NCBI GenBank assembly: GCA_014647935.1
Contig: BMQD01000012.1
Span: forward strand, 124,001 to 188,000
Direction of reading: 5' to 3'
From: Planomonospora parontospora
GTDB lineage: Bacteria > Actinomycetota > Actinomycetes > Streptosporangiales > Streptosporangiaceae
DNA: 64,000 nucleotides
The translations under genes and the position numbers were made by a program. Positions 40,431 through 49,273 of this stretch are shown piece after piece. Below the pieces are notes generated by a model. The model saw only the letters and a list, made by a program, of their open reading frames with translations, had not been told where the DNA came from and made no database searches. Within the stretch, counting starts at the first letter, position 1. Each line of letters opens with the position of its first letter.

Positions 40431-41281
40431 GGGACGTCGCCGGGCAGCGGCGGCGCCGGGACGGTGCCGTCGCCGGCGCCCGGGCAGGCCAGGCCGAGGG
40501 TGTAGGCGGTCATGGACAGCGAGCCGTAGGCGTACCCGTCCACCAGGACCTCGGTGCCGCCGCCGTCGGCGCCGGCCAGGCCCGCCAGATAGAGCAGGGG
40601 CAGGAAGTGGTCGGGGGTGGGGACGGCGCGGTCGAAGTCGCGGTGGCCGTCGAGGGCGGCGACGGCGACGGGGTCGGCGAGCATCGACTCCTTGGCCTGC
40701 TCGTCGAAGCGCCGCGCCCAGTCGTAGCCGGCATCGGGCAGTGAGCCGTCCATGCCGCGCAGGTTGTGCACGACGTTGCCGCTGCCCATGACGAGCACGC
40801 CGCGCTCGCGCAGCGGCGCCAGCCGGGCGCCGAGCTCGAGGTGGTAGTCGAAGTCCTTGTCGGCGTTGATGCTCAGCTGCACGACGGGGACGTCTGCGCG
40901 GGGGAAGGCGTGCACCAGCACCGACCAGGTGCCGTGGTCGATGCCCCAGCTGTCGACGTCGGCGCCCACCCAGGTGGGGTGGACGGCGTCGGCGACCTCG
41001 GCGGCGAGCTCCGGCAGGCCGGGAGCGGGGTAGTCGACGTCGAACAGGGGCCGGGGGAAGCCGTAGAAGTCGTGGATGGTGCGGGGACGGGCCATGGCGG
41101 TGACGGCGGTGGCGTTGATGTACCAGTGCGCCGAGACCACCAGGATGGCGCGCGGCCGCGGGACCCCCTCGCCGAAGGCCCGCCACGCCTGGGTGTAGCG
41201 GTTGCCGTCCAGGGCGTTCATCGGGCTGCCATGCCCGATGAACGCCGCCGGCATCGGGCCCGCCGTGGTGTCGCTGCTCAT
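40409..41281 (-). CDS. DODA-type (LigB-like) extradiol dioxygenase, YgiD-like
   Basis: 290 residues. AAFIGHGSPMNALDGNRYTQ, PRAILVVSAHWYINATAVTA, DVDSWGIDHGTWSVLVHAFP and LVMGSGNVVHNLRGM supply the conserved metal-binding His residues of this class III ring-cleaving family. E. coli YgiD acts on L-DOPA; the true substrate here is unknown. The ATG at 41281 follows GGGGGCCGGG. Three adjacent regulator/DJ-1 genes are upstream but separated by a strong terminator. Confidence 0.92.
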   Translation of the reverse strand: MSSDTTAGPMPAAFIGHGSPMNALDGNRYTQAWRAFGEGVPRPRAILVVSAHWYINATAVTAMARPRTIHDFYGFPRPLFDVDYPAPGLPELAAEVADAVHPTWVGADVDSWGIDHGTWSVLVHAFPRADVPVVQLSINADKDFDYHLELGARLAPLRERGVLVMGSGNVVHNLRGMDGSLPDAGYDWARRFDEQAKESMLADPVAVAALDGHRDFDRAVPTPDHFLPLLYLAGLAGADGGGTEVLVDGYAYGSLSMTAYTLGLACPGAGDGTVPAPPLPGDVPPDGSNI

Positions 41282-41412
41282 CCCGGCCCCCGTCCGGCTC
41301 CTCCGGCCCCTGGGCCGTCCGGCCCGGCGCACGGTCAGCCTAACCGGGCGGCGCCGGCCCGCCGCGCAGGCGCGCCCCGGGCGGCGCCCGCTCCGGCCGG
41401 CCTCCCGGCGCT

Positions 41413-41450
41413 CCCCTGCGGCCGTTCCCTGCTGGGAACGGCCGCAGGGG
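41413..41450 (-). terminator. Perfect 17-bp hairpin after the DJ-1 gene
   Basis: Arms 41413-41429 and 41434-41450 are perfectly complementary around a TGCT tetraloop. It lies just after the DJ-1/PfpI stop and should isolate it from the dioxygenase gene downstream. Confidence 0.85.
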
Positions 41451-41467
41451 CCCTTCCGGCGGGCCGT

Positions 41468-42163
41468 TCAGCCGATCAGGCTCATGGCCTTCTCGGCCAG
41501 GCCGGCCGGGGCCGTCCTGGCCGAGCCGCTGTCGAAGGGCGGGTCCGGGTCGTACTCGATGGCCAGTTGCACGGCGCGGGCCGTCTCCTCGCCGCTCATC
41601 CGGGCCAGCAGGGTCAGCGCCATGTCGATGCCGGAGGAGACGCCCGCCGCGGTCACGATCCTGCCGTCCACGACCACGCGCTCGCTCACCGGTTCGGCGC
41701 CGAAGCCCGCCAGGTGCTCCAGCCATCCCCAGTGGGTGGTGGCCCTGCGGCCCTTCAGCAGGCCGGCGGCGCCCAGCAGGAACGAGCCGCTGCACACCGA
41801 GGCCGTCCAGCGGGTCCGTTCGTGGGCGCGGGCGATCCAGCCGACCAGGGCCTCGTCGGCCAGCGCCTCGGCGGTCCCGGGCCCTCCGGGCACGACGATC
41901 ACGTCCGGGTCCGGCAGGTCGGCGTAGGACGCGGCGGCCGTCAGGGCGAGGCTGCCGCGGTCGTCGGCGACGGGACCCGGTCCGGCCGCCGCGAAGGTGA
42001 CCGTGCAGCCGGGGGCGAAGGCCAGCACGGTGTACGGCCCGACGGCGTCCAGGGCGGTGAAGCGCGGGTAGAGCGGGATGACGACCTGCAGACCGGAGCG
42101 CTGCGCGGCAGGCTCCGCGGGGCGGCCGGAGGGCTGCGGCGAAGGGGTCGGCGAAGGGTTCAC
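41468..42163 (-). CDS. DJ-1/PfpI-family protein
   Basis: 231 residues with a Pro/Ser-rich start of about 25. VVIPLYPRFTALDAVGPYTV and VIVVPGGPGTAEALADEALV, then the nucleophile elbow SVCSGSFLLGAAGLLKGRRA, correspond to the isonitrile-hydratase/InhA-like DJ-1 group without a DNA-binding domain. GTG 42163 overlaps the stop of the AraC-type regulator (GTGA), so the two are coupled and the regulator most likely controls this enzyme. Isonitrile hydratase activity is possible but unproven. Confidence 0.88.
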   Translation of the reverse strand: MNPSPTPSPQPSGRPAEPAAQRSGLQVVIPLYPRFTALDAVGPYTVLAFAPGCTVTFAAAGPGPVADDRGSLALTAAASYADLPDPDVIVVPGGPGTAEALADEALVGWIARAHERTRWTASVCSGSFLLGAAGLLKGRRATTHWGWLEHLAGFGAEPVSERVVVDGRIVTAAGVSSGIDMALTLLARMSGEETARAVQLAIEYDPDPPFDSGSARTAPAGLAEKAMSLIG

Positions 42164-43131
42164 GGTCGGTTCTCCTCGGAGTGGAAGCGGCGGCGGTAGT
42201 CGCCGGGTGAGACGCGCCAGTGCCGGCGGAAGACCCGGTAGAGGGTCTCGGGCACACCGAGACCGGACTCCCTGGCCACCCGTTCCAGCGGATGGCCGGT
42301 GACCTCCAGCAGCCGCCGGGCGGCGTCGGCCCGGCTGCGCTCGACGTAGCGGCCGGGCGGCAGGCCGGTCTGCTCGGTGAACAGGCGGGAGAAGTGGCGC
42401 TCGCTCATCCCCGCGCGCCGCGCCAGGGCCGGCACGCTCAGGTTCCCGGCGGGGTTGGCGTCGATGAACGCCTGCACCTCCCGCAGCGGTTCGCTGCGCG
42501 GGGTCAGGGCGTTCAGCTGGGTGCTGAACTGGCTCTGCCCGCCGGGCCGGTGCAGGTACACCACCAGCCCGCACGCGACGTCGCGGGCGAGGGCGTGGCC
42601 GTGGTCGTCGGCCACGAGGGCCAGGGCGAGGTCCACTCCCGCGCTGACCCCGGCCGAAGTCCACACCTCGCCGTCCCTGACGTAGATCGGGTCGACGTCC
42701 ACCCGCACGTCCGGGTACCGCTCGGCCAGGTCGCCGGCCATCAGCCAGTGCGTGGTCGCGCGCCGGCCGCCGAGCAGACCGGCCTCGGCCAGGACGAACG
42801 CCCCGGTGCAGACGGACGCGACCCTGCGGGCGCCGGAGGCCAGCCGCGCGACCTGACCGGGCAGCTCCTCCTCGCGCAACCGCTCCACCACCGGCAGCCC
42901 GCCGGTGACCAGCAGCGTGTCGATCGGCCCTTCGACGTCGGCCAGCGCCGTCTGCGCGGTGACCTCGATCCCGTTCTGCGCCCGTACGGCTCCCGCCCGG
43001 GTGGCGGCCACCTCCACGCGGTAGCCCTCCCCGCGCGTCAGCAGGCCGGCGACGGCGAACACGTCGGCCGGACCGGCCAGGTCGAGCAGCTGGAAGCCGT
43101 CGAAGACGACGAGGACGACGCGTCGGTGCAT
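42160..43131 (-). CDS. GlxA-type regulator (DJ-1/PfpI domain plus AraC HTH)
   Basis: 323 residues. The regulator copy of the DJ-1 fold (RRVVLVVFDGFQLLDLAGPA, VASVCTGAFVLAEAGLLG, RRATTHWLMAGDLAERYP) is followed by the AraC DNA-binding part (LSVPALARRAGMSERHFSRL, PLERVARESGLGVPETLYRV, FRRHWRVSPGDYRRRF). ATG 43131 follows GGGGG and is preferred to an upstream start. It is first in a two-gene operon with a DJ-1 enzyme and is the second protein of this class in the window. Confidence 0.92.
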   Translation of the reverse strand: MHRRVVLVVFDGFQLLDLAGPADVFAVAGLLTRGEGYRVEVAATRAGAVRAQNGIEVTAQTALADVEGPIDTLLVTGGLPVVERLREEELPGQVARLASGARRVASVCTGAFVLAEAGLLGGRRATTHWLMAGDLAERYPDVRVDVDPIYVRDGEVWTSAGVSAGVDLALALVADDHGHALARDVACGLVVYLHRPGGQSQFSTQLNALTPRSEPLREVQAFIDANPAGNLSVPALARRAGMSERHFSRLFTEQTGLPPGRYVERSRADAARRLLEVTGHPLERVARESGLGVPETLYRVFRRHWRVSPGDYRRRFHSEENRP

Positions 43132-43281
43132 GCCCCCATGCTGGTCAGCGGGGCGCTCCGGCGTCAACGACACAGGTATTGCAGATTGCGCCATGCCGCT
43201 TCTCCGCAGCGCGTTCCCCGGCGAGCCGCGGGGTGTTTCCCGGGCGGGAGCAGCGGGACCGGGGCGGCCCGGCGGTCCCGG

Positions 43282-45531
43282 TCAGCCCTGGCGGAGCCGG
43301 TGGGTCAGGCTGGTGTGGCGGCGCCCGGCGCCGCGGGTGCGCACCGCCTGGCCCAGCGCCCGGCGCGAGCCGACGATGACGACGAGCTTCTTGGCGCGGG
43401 TGATCGCGGTGTAGAGCAGGTTGCGCTGGAGCATCATCCACGCGCTGGTGGCCAGCGGGATCACCACCGCGGGGTACTCGCTGCCCTGGGAGCGGTGGAT
43501 GGAGACCGCATAGGCGTGGGCGAGCTCGTCGAGCTCGTCGAAGGAGTACTCGACCTCCTCGTCCTCGTCGGTGCGCACCAGCAGCCTGTGGTCGTCGGGC
43601 CGGATGTCGGTCACCACGCCGACGGTGCCGTTGAACACCCCGGCGGCGCCCTTGTCGTAGTTGTTGCGCAGCTGGGTGACCTTGTCGCCGATGCGGAACA
43701 CCCGCCCGCCGTAGCGGCGCTCGGGCATGCCCTCGCGGGCCGGGGTGAGCGCCTCCTGCAGCACGGTGTTGAGGTTGCCGGCGCCGGCCGCGCCGCGGTG
43801 CATCGGCGCCAGCACCTGCACGTCGCGGCGGGCGTTCAGGCCGAACCGGCGCGGGATGCGGTTGGCGACCACGTCGACGGTCAGCGCCGCGATCTCCTCC
43901 GGCTCCTCGCACGGGAACAGGAAGAAGTCCTTCATGCCCTCCAGCGCGGGCATCAGGCCGGTGTTGACCCGGTGGGCGTTGGTGACCACGCCCGACTCCT
44001 GGGCCTGGCGGAAGATGTGGGTCAGCCGTACCCGCGGGATCTCCTCCTCGGCGGCCAGCAGGTCGCGCAGGACCTCCCCGGCGCCGACCGACGGCAGCTG
44101 GTCGACGTCGCCGACGAACAGCAGGTGCGCGCCGGGCGCGACGGCCTTGACCAGCTTGTTGGCCAGCAGCAGGTCGAGCATGGAGGCCTCGTCGACGACG
44201 ACGAGGTCGGCGTCGATCGGGTTGTCGCGGTCGAAGGTGGCGTCCCCGCCGGGGCGCAGCTGCAGCAGCCGGTGCACGGTGGTCGCCTCGTGGCCGGTCA
44301 GCTCCGCCAGGCGCTTGGCGGCCCGGCCGGTGGGCGCGGCCAGGATCACCTTGGCCTTCTTGGCGCGGGCCAGGGTGACGATGGAGCGGACGGTGAAGCT
44401 CTTGCCGCAGCCCGGGCCGCCGGTCAGCACCGCGACCTTCTCGCACAGCGCCAGCCGTACCGCCTTCTCCTGCTCGGCGGCCAGCTCGGCGCCGGTACGG
44501 CCGCGCAGCCACTGCAGGGCCACCGGCCAGTCGACGCCGGCGAAGACGCCCAGCCGGTCGTGCTCGGCGCCCAGCAGCGCCCGCAGCGAGCGGGCCAGCG
44601 ACAGCTCCGCGCGGTGGAACGGCACCAGGTAGACCGCCGGGACCGTCACGTCGCCTGCGGGCAGTTCCTCGCGGACCACGCCTTCTTCGGCGACCAGTTC
44701 CTCCAGGCACCGGGCGGTCAGCTCGGCGGGCACGTCGAGGATCTTGACGGCGTCGCCGATCAGGTTGGGCGCCGGCAGGTAGCAGTGGCCGTCGTCGGCC
44801 GCCTGCGACAGGGTGTAGCGCAGGCCCGCCTTGACCCGCTCGGGGCTGTCGTGGGGGATGCCGACGGCCTGGGCGATGGTGTCGGCGGTCTTGAAGCCGA
44901 TGCCCCACACGTCGTCGGCCAGCCGGTACGGCTCGCTCCTGACGACCTCGATGGAGCGGTCGCCGTACTGCTTGAAGATGCGCACCGCGATGGAGGTGGA
45001 CACCCCGACCCCCTGCAGGAAGATCATCACCTCTTTGATGATCTTCTGTTCCTCCCAGGCGGCCGCGATCATCTTGGTGCGCTTGGGGCCCAGGCCGGGG
45101 ACCTCGACCAGGCGGTCGGGGGCGGTCTCGATGACGTCCAGGGTCGCGGTGCCGAAGTGGCCGACGATCCGCTCGGCCATCTTCGGCCCGATGCCTTTGA
45201 TCAGTCCGGAGCCGAGGTAGCGCTGGATGCCCTGGACGGTGGCGGGCAGCACCGTGGTGTAGGACCACACCTCGAACTGGCGGCCGTAGCGCGGGTGCGA
45301 GCCCCACCGGCCGGTCAGCCGCAGGGATTCGCCGACCTGCGCGCCCAGCAGCGGACCCACCACGGTCAGCAGCTCCGACCCCGACCGCTCGGTGGCCACC
45401 CGGGCGATCGTGTAGCCGGTCTCCTCGTTGGCGTAGGTGATGCGCTCCAGCACCGCCTCCAGCACGGTGCCGGGGGGACGCTGCGCCTCCGCAGTGGTCA
45501 TGGCGGGTATTGTGCCGCAGATCCCCGACAT
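43282..45531 (-). CDS. recD2: RecD2-type ATP-dependent DNA helicase
   Basis: 749 residues. An N-terminal OB-like and helix-hairpin-helix region (LIKGIGPKMAERIVGHFG, VPGLGPKRTKMIAAAW) distinguishes RecD2 from RecBCD-type RecD. Then come SF1B helicase motifs: Walker A LTGGPGCGKSFTVRSIV near 370, Walker B LVVVDEASMLDL, FVGDVDQLPSVGAGEVLRDL, and the C-terminal AYAVSIHRSQGSEYPAVVIP and LLYTAITRAKKLVVIVGS. It is a 5'-3' DNA helicase for repair. AGGAGACAGG before ATG 45531 makes this start better than ATG 45501. Confidence 0.95.
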   Translation of the reverse strand: MSGICGTIPAMTTAEAQRPPGTVLEAVLERITYANEETGYTIARVATERSGSELLTVVGPLLGAQVGESLRLTGRWGSHPRYGRQFEVWSYTTVLPATVQGIQRYLGSGLIKGIGPKMAERIVGHFGTATLDVIETAPDRLVEVPGLGPKRTKMIAAAWEEQKIIKEVMIFLQGVGVSTSIAVRIFKQYGDRSIEVVRSEPYRLADDVWGIGFKTADTIAQAVGIPHDSPERVKAGLRYTLSQAADDGHCYLPAPNLIGDAVKILDVPAELTARCLEELVAEEGVVREELPAGDVTVPAVYLVPFHRAELSLARSLRALLGAEHDRLGVFAGVDWPVALQWLRGRTGAELAAEQEKAVRLALCEKVAVLTGGPGCGKSFTVRSIVTLARAKKAKVILAAPTGRAAKRLAELTGHEATTVHRLLQLRPGGDATFDRDNPIDADLVVVDEASMLDLLLANKLVKAVAPGAHLLFVGDVDQLPSVGAGEVLRDLLAAEEEIPRVRLTHIFRQAQESGVVTNAHRVNTGLMPALEGMKDFFLFPCEEPEEIAALTVDVVANRIPRRFGLNARRDVQVLAPMHRGAAGAGNLNTVLQEALTPAREGMPERRYGGRVFRIGDKVTQLRNNYDKGAAGVFNGTVGVVTDIRPDDHRLLVRTDEDEEVEYSFDELDELAHAYAVSIHRSQGSEYPAVVIPLATSAWMMLQRNLLYTAITRAKKLVVIVGSRRALGQAVRTRGAGRRHTSLTHRLRQG

Positions 45532-45615
45532 CCTGTCTCCTGTCTCCCGGTCCCTCCCTGCGCCGCGGCGGGCGCGGACGGGTTTCGCGGAGGCGTGGCG
45601 TGGCAGACCACCTGG

Positions 45616-46782
45616 GTGAGCGGCGCAGCGGACGGCGTATGGGATCTGGTGGTCGTCGGGGCGGGCCCCGCGGGCTCCGCGGCGGCGCTGCGGGCCAGGC
45701 AGCTGCGCCCCGAGGCGCGGGTGCTGCTGCTGGACCGCGAGGACTTCCCCCGCGACAAGGCCTGCGGTGACGGCATCGCCGCCCACGGCCGCGACGAGCT
45801 CGCCCGGCTCGGCCTGCCCGGCCTCATCGACGACCACCGGCCGACGCGGCGCCTGGAGGTGGTCTCCCCGGGCGGCGAGCGCGTCCACGCGACCGTCGCC
45901 CGGCCCAACCACGTCGTGCCCCGCCGCGTCTTCGACGCCCGCCTGGTGGAGGCGGCCCGGGCCCGCGGCGTCGAGGTGCGCCGCCACCGGGTGCGGGCGC
46001 TGGCCGAGCGCGGCCCGCACGTGCTCGTCGACGGGGTCTTCGCCGCCCGCGCCGTCGTCGCCGCCGACGGGGCCAACTCGACCGTGCGGCGTCTCCTCGG
46101 CCTGCCGGCCACCCCCGAGCGGCACACCGCGATCGCGGTGCGCGGTTACGCCGAGGTGCCGGCCGGCGACGACGTCCAGCTCATCGCCATGCAGCGGGAG
46201 GGCTGGCCGGCCTACGCCTGGTCGTTCCCGGTCGGCGACGGCAGCGCCAACGTCGGCTTCGGGATGCTCCTGCCCCGGTTGCAGGCCTGCGACCTGCCCG
46301 GCCGCCGGGTCCTGCACGGCCGGCTCGCCGAGCTGCTGCCCCACCTGCCCGCCCGGGACCTGCGGGCCCACCGCCTGCCGCTGTCGTGCGGGCGGCCCCG
46401 GCCCGGTGCGGGCCGGGTGATGCTCGCCGGCGACGCCGCCAGCCTCATCAACCCGCTGACCGGCGAGGGCATCTACTACGCGCTGCTCTCGGGCCGCCTG
46501 GCCGGGGAGGCGGCGGTGCGGGCGGCCGGCGATCCGCTGCCCGCCTACCGGCGTGCGCTGCGCGGGGCGCTGGGGCGTCATCTGCGCACCACCGACGTGC
46601 TGGCCCGGGCCGCCCGCTCGCCCGGTTTCATCGACGCGGCGATCGCCGTCGCCTCCCGGCGCCGGGAGGTGTTCGACCTGCTGGTGGAGGTGGGCCTGGG
46701 GGCGGGGACCGTGCCGCCGCGGCTGGCGGGTGCGGTGGCCGGCCGCTGGCTGCTGGACGGGCTGCGGCTGCGCGGCCGGTGA
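45616..46782 (+). CDS. Geranylgeranyl-reductase-type FAD oxidoreductase
   Basis: About 388 residues. The N-terminal FAD dinucleotide fold VWDLVVVGAGPAGSAAALRA and the family block LLLDREDFPRDKACGDGIA are clear. A second FAD motif is VVAADGANSTVRRLLGL and the third is VMLAGDAASLINPLTGEGIY. Members reduce isoprenoid chains or hydroxylate aromatics; the PxxYxWxFP-type motif (WPAYAWSFPVGDGSANVGFG) favours the geranylgeranyl/menaquinone reductase branch. The start is unsure: GTG 45595 is too close to a GGAGG, GTG 45616 lacks one. Confidence 0.88.
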   Translation: MSGAADGVWDLVVVGAGPAGSAAALRARQLRPEARVLLLDREDFPRDKACGDGIAAHGRDELARLGLPGLIDDHRPTRRLEVVSPGGERVHATVARPNHVVPRRVFDARLVEAARARGVEVRRHRVRALAERGPHVLVDGVFAARAVVAADGANSTVRRLLGLPATPERHTAIAVRGYAEVPAGDDVQLIAMQREGWPAYAWSFPVGDGSANVGFGMLLPRLQACDLPGRRVLHGRLAELLPHLPARDLRAHRLPLSCGRPRPGAGRVMLAGDAASLINPLTGEGIYYALLSGRLAGEAAVRAAGDPLPAYRRALRGALGRHLRTTDVLARAARSPGFIDAAIAVASRRREVFDLLVEVGLGAGTVPPRLAGAVAGRWLLDGLRLRGR

Positions 46783-46946
46783 GCGCGGGCGGGCCTGCCC
46801 GGAGCCGACCGGCGGGCGGGCCGGTCGAGCGGGTGCGGCTCACCGCGGCGTGCAGGCATACGGGCATGCGGAGAAGGAGACGAGAGCGCTATACTCGATC
46901 GCCTTCATTTTACAAGTAGCCCATCAGGCAGGAGTCTACCAAAGAG

Positions 46947-49226
46947 ATGGGATCCCGTCAACCCGACCCCGCCCTCGCCGAAGCCCTGCTGACCGAGCAG
47001 ACCCGCCTCACCGCCCTCTACGACCGCCTGGACGCCGTCCGCGAGCGGACCCGCGCCGCCCTCGCCGCCGCCCACGCCGGCGGTACGGCCGGCGGCACCC
47101 ACCAGGCCCGCCTCGAACGCGACGTCTCCGCCGCCGAGCACGCCCGCCGCCTGGCGCAGCTGTCGGCCGTGGAGCACGGCCTGTGCTTCGGCCGCACCGA
47201 CGACGCCGAGGGCCGGACCCTCTACATCGGCCGGACCGGGCTGCGCGGCGCCGACGGCGAGATCGTCCTGACCGACTGGCGCGCCCCGGCCGCCCGTCCC
47301 TTCTACACCGCCACGCCCGCCGACCCAGGCCCGCTGGTGCGCCGCCGCCACCTGCACACCCGCGAGCGCACCGTGGTCGGTCTCGACGACGAGGTCTTCG
47401 ACCTGGACCGCCTCGCCGAACCCGACCGGCGCACCCTCGTCGGCGAGGCCGCGCTCATGGCGGCGCTGCGGCGCGGCCGTACCGGCAGGATGAGCCAGGT
47501 AGTGGCGACCATCCAGGCCGAGCAGGACCGGGTGATCCGCTCCGGCCTGGCCGGAGCGCTGGTCGTCGAGGGCGGCCCGGGCACCGGCAAGACCGTCGCC
47601 GCGCTGCACCGCGCCGCCTACCTGCTCTACACCCACCGCGAGGTGCTGTCGCGGCGCGGCATCCTCGTCATCGGCCCCACCGCCTTGTTCTCCCGCTACA
47701 TCGGCCAGGTGCTGCCCTCCCTCGGCGAGACCGACGTGGTGGTGGCGACCGTGGGCGAGCTGCACTCCGGCGTGCGGGCCGGCGCCGACGACCCGCCCGC
47801 CGCCGCCGTCGTCAAGGGCGACCTGCGCATGGCCGCTGTCGTCGCCGCCGCGGTGCGCGACCGCCAGCGCCTGCCCGACGGTGACCTGGAGGTCTCCTTC
47901 CCGGTACGGACCTCCCTGCGCGGCGGCGTCGAGGTCGTGGTCGAGGAGATGACTCTCCGCGCCTCCCGCGCCGTCTGCGCGGCCGCCCGCGACCGGGCCC
48001 GGCGCTCGGGCCGCCCGCACAACGTCGCCCGCCGGCTGTTCGTCCTGGACGTGCTGCGGGCCCTGGCCGCCGACGAGGCCGCCCGGCTGGACGCCCCCGC
48101 CGACGCCGAGGACCTGGCCTACGCCCGCAAGGCGCTGTGGAGCCGCCCCCAGGTGCGCGAAGCACTGGACGCCCTGTGGCCTCTGCTGACCCCCGAGCGG
48201 CTGATCGGCGACCTGCTGTCCGACCCGCAGGCGCTGGACCGGGCCGCGCCGCGGCTGACGGCCGCCCAACGCGGCGCCCTGCTGCGCCCGTCCGGCTCGC
48301 CGTGGACGACCGGCGACATCCCGCTGCTGGACGAGGCCGCCGAACTGCTGGGCGTCGACGACTCGGTGAGCCCGGCCGCCGAGCGGGCCGCCGCCGACGT
48401 GCGGCGCAAGGAGGAGGCCTACGCCCGCGGCGTGCTGGAGTTCACCGGCCTGGCCGAGGACGAGATGATGGAGGCCGCCGCGCTGGCCGAGCGCCACCGC
48501 CCGGCCGGACCGCACGTCACCACCGCCGAGCGGGCCGCCGCCGACCGCACGTGGGTCTACGGGCACGTCATCGTGGACGAGGCCCAGGAGCTGTCGGCGA
48601 TGGCCTGGCGGACCGTGATGCGCCGCATCCCGGCCCGCTCCCTGACGGTCGTCGGCGACCTGGCGCAGACCGGCTCGGCCGCCGGGGCCCGCTCCTGGGG
48701 CGAGGTCCTCGACCCCTACGTCGCGGGCCGGTGGCGGGTGGAACGGCTGCAGGTCAACTACCGCACCCCGGTGGAGATCATGGAGGTCGCCGCCGACGTC
48801 CTGGCGGCGGTCGCGCCGGACCGGCGGCCGCCGGAGTCGGTGCGCGAGGGCGGCGACCGGCCGCGCGCGGTGCGCGCCTCCGTCGGGCGGCTGCCGGTCC
48901 TGGTCGAGCAGGAGCTGGAGGCGGTCGGCGAGGGCCGGCTGGCGGTCATCGTGCCCGCCGCCCGGCGCGCCGAGGTCTCCACCGTCCTGGCGGCGGGCCC
49001 TTCGGAGCCGGCCGCGCTGGACCGCCCCGTCGCGGTGCTGACGCCCGCCTCCGCCAAGGGGCTGGAGTTCGACGCGGTGATCGTGGTCGAGCCCGCCCAG
49101 ATCCTGGCCGGCTCCCCCAGGGGCGGCCAGGACCTGTACGTCGCCGTCACCCGCGCCACCCGCCGGCTGACCGTGGTCTTCGCCGGCGACCTCCCGCCGA
49201 TGCTGTCGCGGCTGGCCCGGCACTAA
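46947..49226 (+). CDS. helR: HelD/HelR-type RNA polymerase helicase-like ATPase
   Basis: 759 residues. A long N-terminal coiled coil (ALLTEQTRLTALYDRLDAVR) precedes UvrD-like motor domains. The motor motifs are Walker A LVVEGGPGTGKTVAALHRAA near 208, VIVDEAQELSAMAW near 540, VVGDLAQTGSAAGARSW, LQVNYRTPVEIMEVAADV near 603, PASAKGLEFDAVIVV and LYVAVTRATRRLTVV near 731. HelD-type proteins pull RNA and DNA from stalled polymerase; the actinobacterial HelR branch also displaces rifamycins. HelR assignment over generic HelD rests on length and general likeness. The promoter region holds a TATACT-like box but no recognisable 19-bp rifamycin-associated palindrome. Confidence 0.82.
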   Translation: MGSRQPDPALAEALLTEQTRLTALYDRLDAVRERTRAALAAAHAGGTAGGTHQARLERDVSAAEHARRLAQLSAVEHGLCFGRTDDAEGRTLYIGRTGLRGADGEIVLTDWRAPAARPFYTATPADPGPLVRRRHLHTRERTVVGLDDEVFDLDRLAEPDRRTLVGEAALMAALRRGRTGRMSQVVATIQAEQDRVIRSGLAGALVVEGGPGTGKTVAALHRAAYLLYTHREVLSRRGILVIGPTALFSRYIGQVLPSLGETDVVVATVGELHSGVRAGADDPPAAAVVKGDLRMAAVVAAAVRDRQRLPDGDLEVSFPVRTSLRGGVEVVVEEMTLRASRAVCAAARDRARRSGRPHNVARRLFVLDVLRALAADEAARLDAPADAEDLAYARKALWSRPQVREALDALWPLLTPERLIGDLLSDPQALDRAAPRLTAAQRGALLRPSGSPWTTGDIPLLDEAAELLGVDDSVSPAAERAAADVRRKEEAYARGVLEFTGLAEDEMMEAAALAERHRPAGPHVTTAERAAADRTWVYGHVIVDEAQELSAMAWRTVMRRIPARSLTVVGDLAQTGSAAGARSWGEVLDPYVAGRWRVERLQVNYRTPVEIMEVAADVLAAVAPDRRPPESVREGGDRPRAVRASVGRLPVLVEQELEAVGEGRLAVIVPAARRAEVSTVLAAGPSEPAALDRPVAVLTPASAKGLEFDAVIVVEPAQILAGSPRGGQDLYVAVTRATRRLTVVFAGDLPPMLSRLARH

Positions 49227-49273
49227 CGTGGGCGGTCAGTGACCCCAGTCGTCTCACAAGAGGAGCCCCGTCG

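Noticed and set aside
42220-45594. Long plus-strand frame running from the AraC gene into the FAD reductase
   Set aside because: Only the part after about 45595 is a real protein; the rest is antisense to recD2 and the GlxA-type gene.
46783-46946. Search for a rifamycin-associated 19-bp palindrome before the HelR-like gene
   Set aside because: Only GCAT-N6-ATGC was found, too short and not of the expected form.
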